Source: Brevundimonas sp. (GTDB lineage: Bacteria > Pseudomonadota > Alphaproteobacteria > Caulobacterales > Caulobacteraceae). Taken from it: a stretch of 8,143 nucleotides of DNA. A program made the translations under genes and the position numbers. Location: the NCBI GenBank assembly GCA_022712235.1, contig JALAGW010000179.1:1-8143 (forward strand). Direction: 5' to 3'. This document shows positions 5,456 through 8,143 of the stretch, piece after piece. Numbering within the stretch: position 1 is the first letter of the stretch; the number at the start of each line of letters is the position of its first letter. The notes beneath the pieces were generated by a model. The model did not search any database, was not told where the DNA came from, and worked only from the letters and a program-made list of their open reading frames with translations.

Positions 5456-5760
5456 TGGAAGCCCTGCCCGTCGCCGCCAATGCGCTGAACCCGCTCAACC
5501 CGCCGCTCCATCGCGGCCAGTCGCCCGAGCAGATGCGCAAGACCGCCCAGGATTTCGAGGCCAGCTTCCTGTCGCAGATGCTCAAGCCCATGTTCGAGGG
5601 CCTGGAGACCGACGGCCCCTTCGGCGGCGGCAGCAGCGAGGAAACCTGGCGCAGCTTCCTGCTCGACGCCATGGCCAAGCAGACCGTCAAGGCGGGCGGC
5701 ATCGGCCTGGCCGACACCGTCATGTCCGAAATGCTCAAGATGCAGGAACAAGCCGCGTGA
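5455..5760 (+). CDS. flgJ: Rod-binding protein, FlgJ N-terminal-domain type
   Basis: A 101-residue protein equivalent to the rod-binding domain of FlgJ, which acts as a scaffold or cap for flagellar rod assembly in the periplasm. Residues 29-47 (KTAQDFEASFLSQMLKPMF) and 58-85 (starting GGSSEETWRSFLLDAMAKQ and ending in GGIGLA) carry the conserved core. The muramidase/glucosaminidase domain found at the C-terminus of enterobacterial FlgJ is absent, as is usual in alphaproteobacteria, so a separate lytic enzyme must open the peptidoglycan. No signal peptide is visible. The start overlaps the flgI stop by one base, with GAGGT 6 nt upstream inside flgI, indicating translational coupling. The symbol is by domain; some annotations simply say 'rod-binding protein'. 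Confidence 0.88.
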   Translation: MEALPVAANALNPLNPPLHRGQSPEQMRKTAQDFEASFLSQMLKPMFEGLETDGPFGGGSSEETWRSFLLDAMAKQTVKAGGIGLADTVMSEMLKMQEQAA

Positions 5761-6197
5761 CCGCCGACGTCGAGACCTCCACCCTGCGCGCTCAACAGCT
5801 CATCAACCTGACCCAGGCCCTGACCGAGCGCCTCGGCGCCGAACGCGACGCCTTCCGCGCCCATCGCGCCCAGGACGTCGCCGCCGGCATGGCCGAGACC
5901 CAGGACCTGGCCAACCTCTATCGCCGCGAGTCGGCCCAGGCCAAGGCCGCGCCCGCCTTCCTGACGGTCATCCCCGCCGATCTCCGCGACGCCCTGATTT
6001 CCGCGACGCAAGCATTTGAGGCCGTCCTGGCCGAACACGCCTCGACCGTCGACGCCGCCCGTCAGGTCTCCGAGGGCCTGGTCCGCACCATCGCCGCCGA
6101 GGTCGCGGGCGCCCGCGCCCAGGGCGTCGGCTACGGCGCCTCGGGCCGCGCCACCGAAGGCGACGGTCGCGCCGTGGCTCTCAACCGCAAGGCCTGA
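5757..6197 (+). CDS. flbY: FlbY-type flagellar protein, FlgN-like
   Basis: A 146-residue, mostly alpha-helical cytoplasmic-looking protein without signal peptide or membrane segment. Helices around residues 12-62 (QQLINLTQALTERLGAERDA, then LANLYRRESAQAKA) and 75-123, and a terminal YGASGRAT...AVALNRKA, resemble FlgN-family export chaperones and the FlbY protein of the Caulobacter flgI region. FlgN proteins hold the hook-filament junction proteins FlgK/FlgL before export; whether this one does the same is inferred. It starts with GTG at 5757, overlapping the preceding TGA by four bases (GTGA), with AGGAA 8 nt upstream, so it is coupled to the rod-binding gene. The FlbY name rests on locus position and general resemblance. 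Confidence 0.75.
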   Translation: MTADVETSTLRAQQLINLTQALTERLGAERDAFRAHRAQDVAAGMAETQDLANLYRRESAQAKAAPAFLTVIPADLRDALISATQAFEAVLAEHASTVDAARQVSEGLVRTIAAEVAGARAQGVGYGASGRATEGDGRAVALNRKA

Positions 6198-6262
6198 GAC
6201 CCCGCCAAAGAAACCGGTGTCGATCCGCGTTTTCTTAACAGCCGCGCCCGCACAATCGGTCC

Positions 6263-7849
6263 ATGACCCTGAAATCCCGCCTTCTTGGTCTCGCCTTCGC
6301 CGCCGCCGACGCCCTCGTCGAGGTGAACGACCGGGGCAAGATCTGCTTCGCCCTGGGCGCCGGGCCGACAGCGGGACAGTCCACGGCGAGCTGGATCGGC
6401 CGCCCCTTCGTCGATCTGTTGTCGTTTTCCAGTCGCGAGGCGGTTATGGCGGCGCTTCAGGCTCTGACGGACGGCGCGCGCAGCCTTCCGCTGGAAATTC
6501 TTGCCGACTGCGGCGACGGTCGCGTGCGTCGCGCCCTGTTCCGCGCCTTCATCCTGCCCGACCTGGCCCCCGCCGTGTCCTGCGCCCTGACCTGGCAAGG
6601 CGAGCCCTTCGTCCTCGAAACGCTTGAGGCTCGCCCCCTCACCGACGCCGAAGGCTTCATGGCGCTCGCTCGCGAGGGCCTGAACGGCAAGGCCGGCGCC
6701 GCCCTGCAACGACTGGCCATGGCCTTTATCGAGGTTCAGGGCCTCGGCGTCGCCGACGACGCGGCCAGCGAACGCGCCGCCGCCCGCATCGGCGCCCGGC
6801 TGCAGGCGGCCTCCCATGACGGCGTCAGCGCGGGTCGCCTTACCCCCGGCCGCTATGCCCTGATCAAGGAGGCCGGCGACGGTCGCGACCTTGAGGCCGA
6901 GGTGCGTGAGGCCGGCCTGGCCGAGGGCCTGACCCTGACCTCCCGCGCCAGCGAAGCCGCCATGGGCTCCGACTCGTTGTGCGCCCTGCGCGCCATGCGC
7001 TTCGCCATCGAGGGCTGTCTGAGGGACAACAACACCCAGCCTGAACTCAGCTTCGCCGATTCCCTGTCACGCACGCTCAAGGACGCCGACCGTTTCCGCG
7101 GCATCGTGCGTGACCGTGAATTCGCCCTCTTCTATCAGCCCATTGTCGATCTGAAGACGCGCGCCGTTCATCACTTCGAGGCCCTGGCCCGCTTCGGCCA
7201 GAGCGGCGGCCCCGCCTCGGCCATCCGCATGGCCGAGGAACTGGCCCTGATCGAGAGCTTCGATCTGGCCGTGGCGGAAAAGATTGTTCACCGGCTGCGG
7301 CAGCCCGGCTCCGGCCTTCTGAAAATCGCCATCAATGTCTCCGGCGCCTCCCTGGCCAACGACGCCTATGTCTCGGCCCTGCTCAGAATGACGGCTTCCG
7401 AGCCCGACAATCGTCGTCGCCTGATCGTGGAAGTCACCGAAACCGCCGCCCTGGCCGACATCGCCGCCGCCAACCGTCGTCTCAGCGCCCTGCGCGACGC
7501 GGGGATCAGGGTCTGCATCGACGACTTCGGCGCCGGTTCGGCCGCCTTCGACTACCTGCGCGGCCTCTCGGTCGACGCCGTCAAGATCGACGGCGCCTTC
7601 GTGCGCGACATCGGCGGCGACGCCCGCACCCGCACCCTGATCGGCCACCTGGTCGACCTTTGCGGCTCGCTGGGCATGACCACCATCGCCGAAATGATCG
7701 AGACCGAGGACGCCGCCCCGGCGCTTCAGGACCTCGGCGTCGACTACGGCCAGGGCTGGCTCTTCGGCCGCGCCGAGGCCGAGCCGGTCACGACCGGCCC
7801 CGTCTCCCCCCGCGCCCGCCGTCAGGGCGTGATCGAAGCCTGGGGCTGA
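6263..7849 (+). CDS. EAL-domain protein, probable c-di-GMP phosphodiesterase (PAS-like / degenerate GGDEF / EAL)
   Basis: A 528-residue soluble protein with no membrane segment. Residues 10-115 look PAS-like (AADALVEVNDRGKICFALGA, then WIGRPFVDLL). Residues about 130-225 resemble a degenerate GGDEF domain: GRLTPGRYALI (191-201) sits where an active enzyme has RxGGDEF, so cyclase activity is not expected. Residues 283-508 form the EAL domain. Its phosphodiesterase residues look complete: Glu306 in FEAL, Asn358 in INVS, Glu390 in EVTE, Asp420/Asp421 in IDDFGAG, Lys441 in VKID, Glu477 in IAEM, Gln497 in YGQGW. It likely degrades c-di-GMP, which favours motility. It starts 65 bp after the FlbY-type gene with a poor ribosome site at the ATG (6263), so it may be co-transcribed but weakly translated. 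Domain boundaries are approximate; the GGDEF relation is inferred. Confidence 0.88.
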   Translation: MTLKSRLLGLAFAAADALVEVNDRGKICFALGAGPTAGQSTASWIGRPFVDLLSFSSREAVMAALQALTDGARSLPLEILADCGDGRVRRALFRAFILPDLAPAVSCALTWQGEPFVLETLEARPLTDAEGFMALAREGLNGKAGAALQRLAMAFIEVQGLGVADDAASERAAARIGARLQAASHDGVSAGRLTPGRYALIKEAGDGRDLEAEVREAGLAEGLTLTSRASEAAMGSDSLCALRAMRFAIEGCLRDNNTQPELSFADSLSRTLKDADRFRGIVRDREFALFYQPIVDLKTRAVHHFEALARFGQSGGPASAIRMAEELALIESFDLAVAEKIVHRLRQPGSGLLKIAINVSGASLANDAYVSALLRMTASEPDNRRRLIVEVTETAALADIAAANRRLSALRDAGIRVCIDDFGAGSAAFDYLRGLSVDAVKIDGAFVRDIGGDARTRTLIGHLVDLCGSLGMTTIAEMIETEDAAPALQDLGVDYGQGWLFGRAEAEPVTTGPVSPRARRQGVIEAWG

Positions 7850-7871
7850 CGGCTCTCCTAGCTGGAAGCGC

Positions 7872-7896
7872 CGATCCCGGTAAATTCTCGGGATTG
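7872..7896. repeat. Hairpin after the EAL gene, arms ATCCCGG / TCGGGAT
   Basis: CGATCCCG (7872-7879) pairs with CGGGATTG (7889-7896) over eight positions including one G-T pair, with a 9-nt loop. It lies 22 bp after the EAL stop and may help end that transcript, but there is no T tract. It shares its arms with the hairpin at 7996-8023. Confidence 0.45.
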
Positions 7897-7995
7897 CGAA
7901 CGCCTCAAAGCATTTCGCTCGCCTGGGTCACAGCCTGCGCCACACTAAGGACGGTCTTTGACAGGTCGAACCGGGCAACCCGCGCTTCAAACTCT

Positions 7996-8023
7996 GCTCA
8001 TCCCGGCGGACGTCGGGATGAGC
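7996..8023. repeat. Strong hairpin with 10-bp perfect stem
   Basis: GCTCATCCCG (7996-8005) and CGGGATGAGC (8014-8023) are perfect complements. The GCGGACGT loop can close two further pairs (one of them G-T). No T tract follows, so it is not a standard terminator. It could be a dispersed intergenic repeat or an RNA-stabilising or attenuating structure. Confidence 0.55.
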
Positions 8024-8143
8024 GGGATCAATCAGCGGTTCCAACCAAAGCACGGCCAAGCGTCATTGCACCAATTGCACTGTTTTTTTCACAACCCCGT
8101 ACAATCCGCCCGCTCCAACCGAAGCTCCCGATCCACCCCCACA

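Larger units (their letters stand above)
7850..8143. other. Non-coding stretch at right edge
   Basis: No ORF with a ribosome site or familiar protein was found on either strand. The stretch holds two related hairpins (7872-7896 and 7996-8023), a direct repeat ATTGCAC at 8065-8071 and 8074-8080, and a run of seven T (8083-8089). TTGCAC (8075-8080) followed after 19 bp by TACAAT (8100-8105) could be a rightward promoter for a gene beyond the window, but the spacing is long and the call is weak. No tRNA fold was recognised. Confidence 0.5.

Noticed and set aside
6208..6236. AAGAAA ... TTTCTT inverted repeat before the EAL gene
   Set aside because: Six A-T-rich pairs with a 17-nt loop would be unstable and could arise by chance.
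8025..8060. GGTTCCAACC segment as a tRNA T-arm
   Set aside because: No acceptor, D or anticodon arms could be drawn around it.

Overview
The window looks like chromosome from a GC-rich, polarly flagellated alphaproteobacterium of the order Caulobacterales, most likely Brevundimonas or a close relative. The evidence is the strong G/C third-position bias, the presence of FliX and an FlbY-type protein (flagellar factors typical of the Caulobacter lineage), an alphaproteobacterial single-cysteine DksA, and GANTC (CcrM-type) sites in regulatory DNA. Genus is inferred from protein resemblance; no database search was possible.

Left part (1-1677): a lipoprotein gene on the minus strand runs off the left edge. 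It is divergent from a LOG-family nucleoside-monophosphate phosphoribohydrolase gene (569-1174). Next is a small exported four-cysteine protein (1292-1585) whose putative promoter carries a dyad around the -35 box. A perfect 13-bp hairpin (1623-1652) separates it from the convergent gene gltX and could terminate transcription from both sides.

Middle (1678-3730): gltX, a glutamyl-tRNA synthetase that looks like the second (GltX2) paralogue of alphaproteobacteria, lies on the minus strand downstream of dksA. The dksA upstream region has a plausible housekeeping promoter, two GANTC sites and a paired TTAA motif resembling a CtrA site with a 6-bp rather than 7-bp spacer.

Right part (3730-7849): a flagellar locus. 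fliX (minus) and flgI (plus) diverge from a 181-bp regulatory region that holds a sigma-54-type -24/-12 element for flgI and a 15-bp palindrome with a GANTC site exactly at its centre. flgI (P-ring), a short FlgJ-like rod-binding protein without a hydrolase domain, and an FlbY/FlgN-like protein are translationally coupled by 1-nt and 4-nt overlaps. After 65 bp comes an EAL-domain protein with an intact set of phosphodiesterase residues and apparent PAS and degenerate GGDEF regions. This suggests that P-ring and rod assembly, FliX checkpoint control and c-di-GMP turnover are encoded together.

The last 294 bases (7850-8143) hold no convincing gene. They contain two hairpins with the same arms (ATCCCGG ... 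TCGGGAT), a short direct repeat and a T tract. Nothing here amounts to a wholly new system; the most interesting signals are the regulatory elements in the fliX/flgI and dksA upstream regions.
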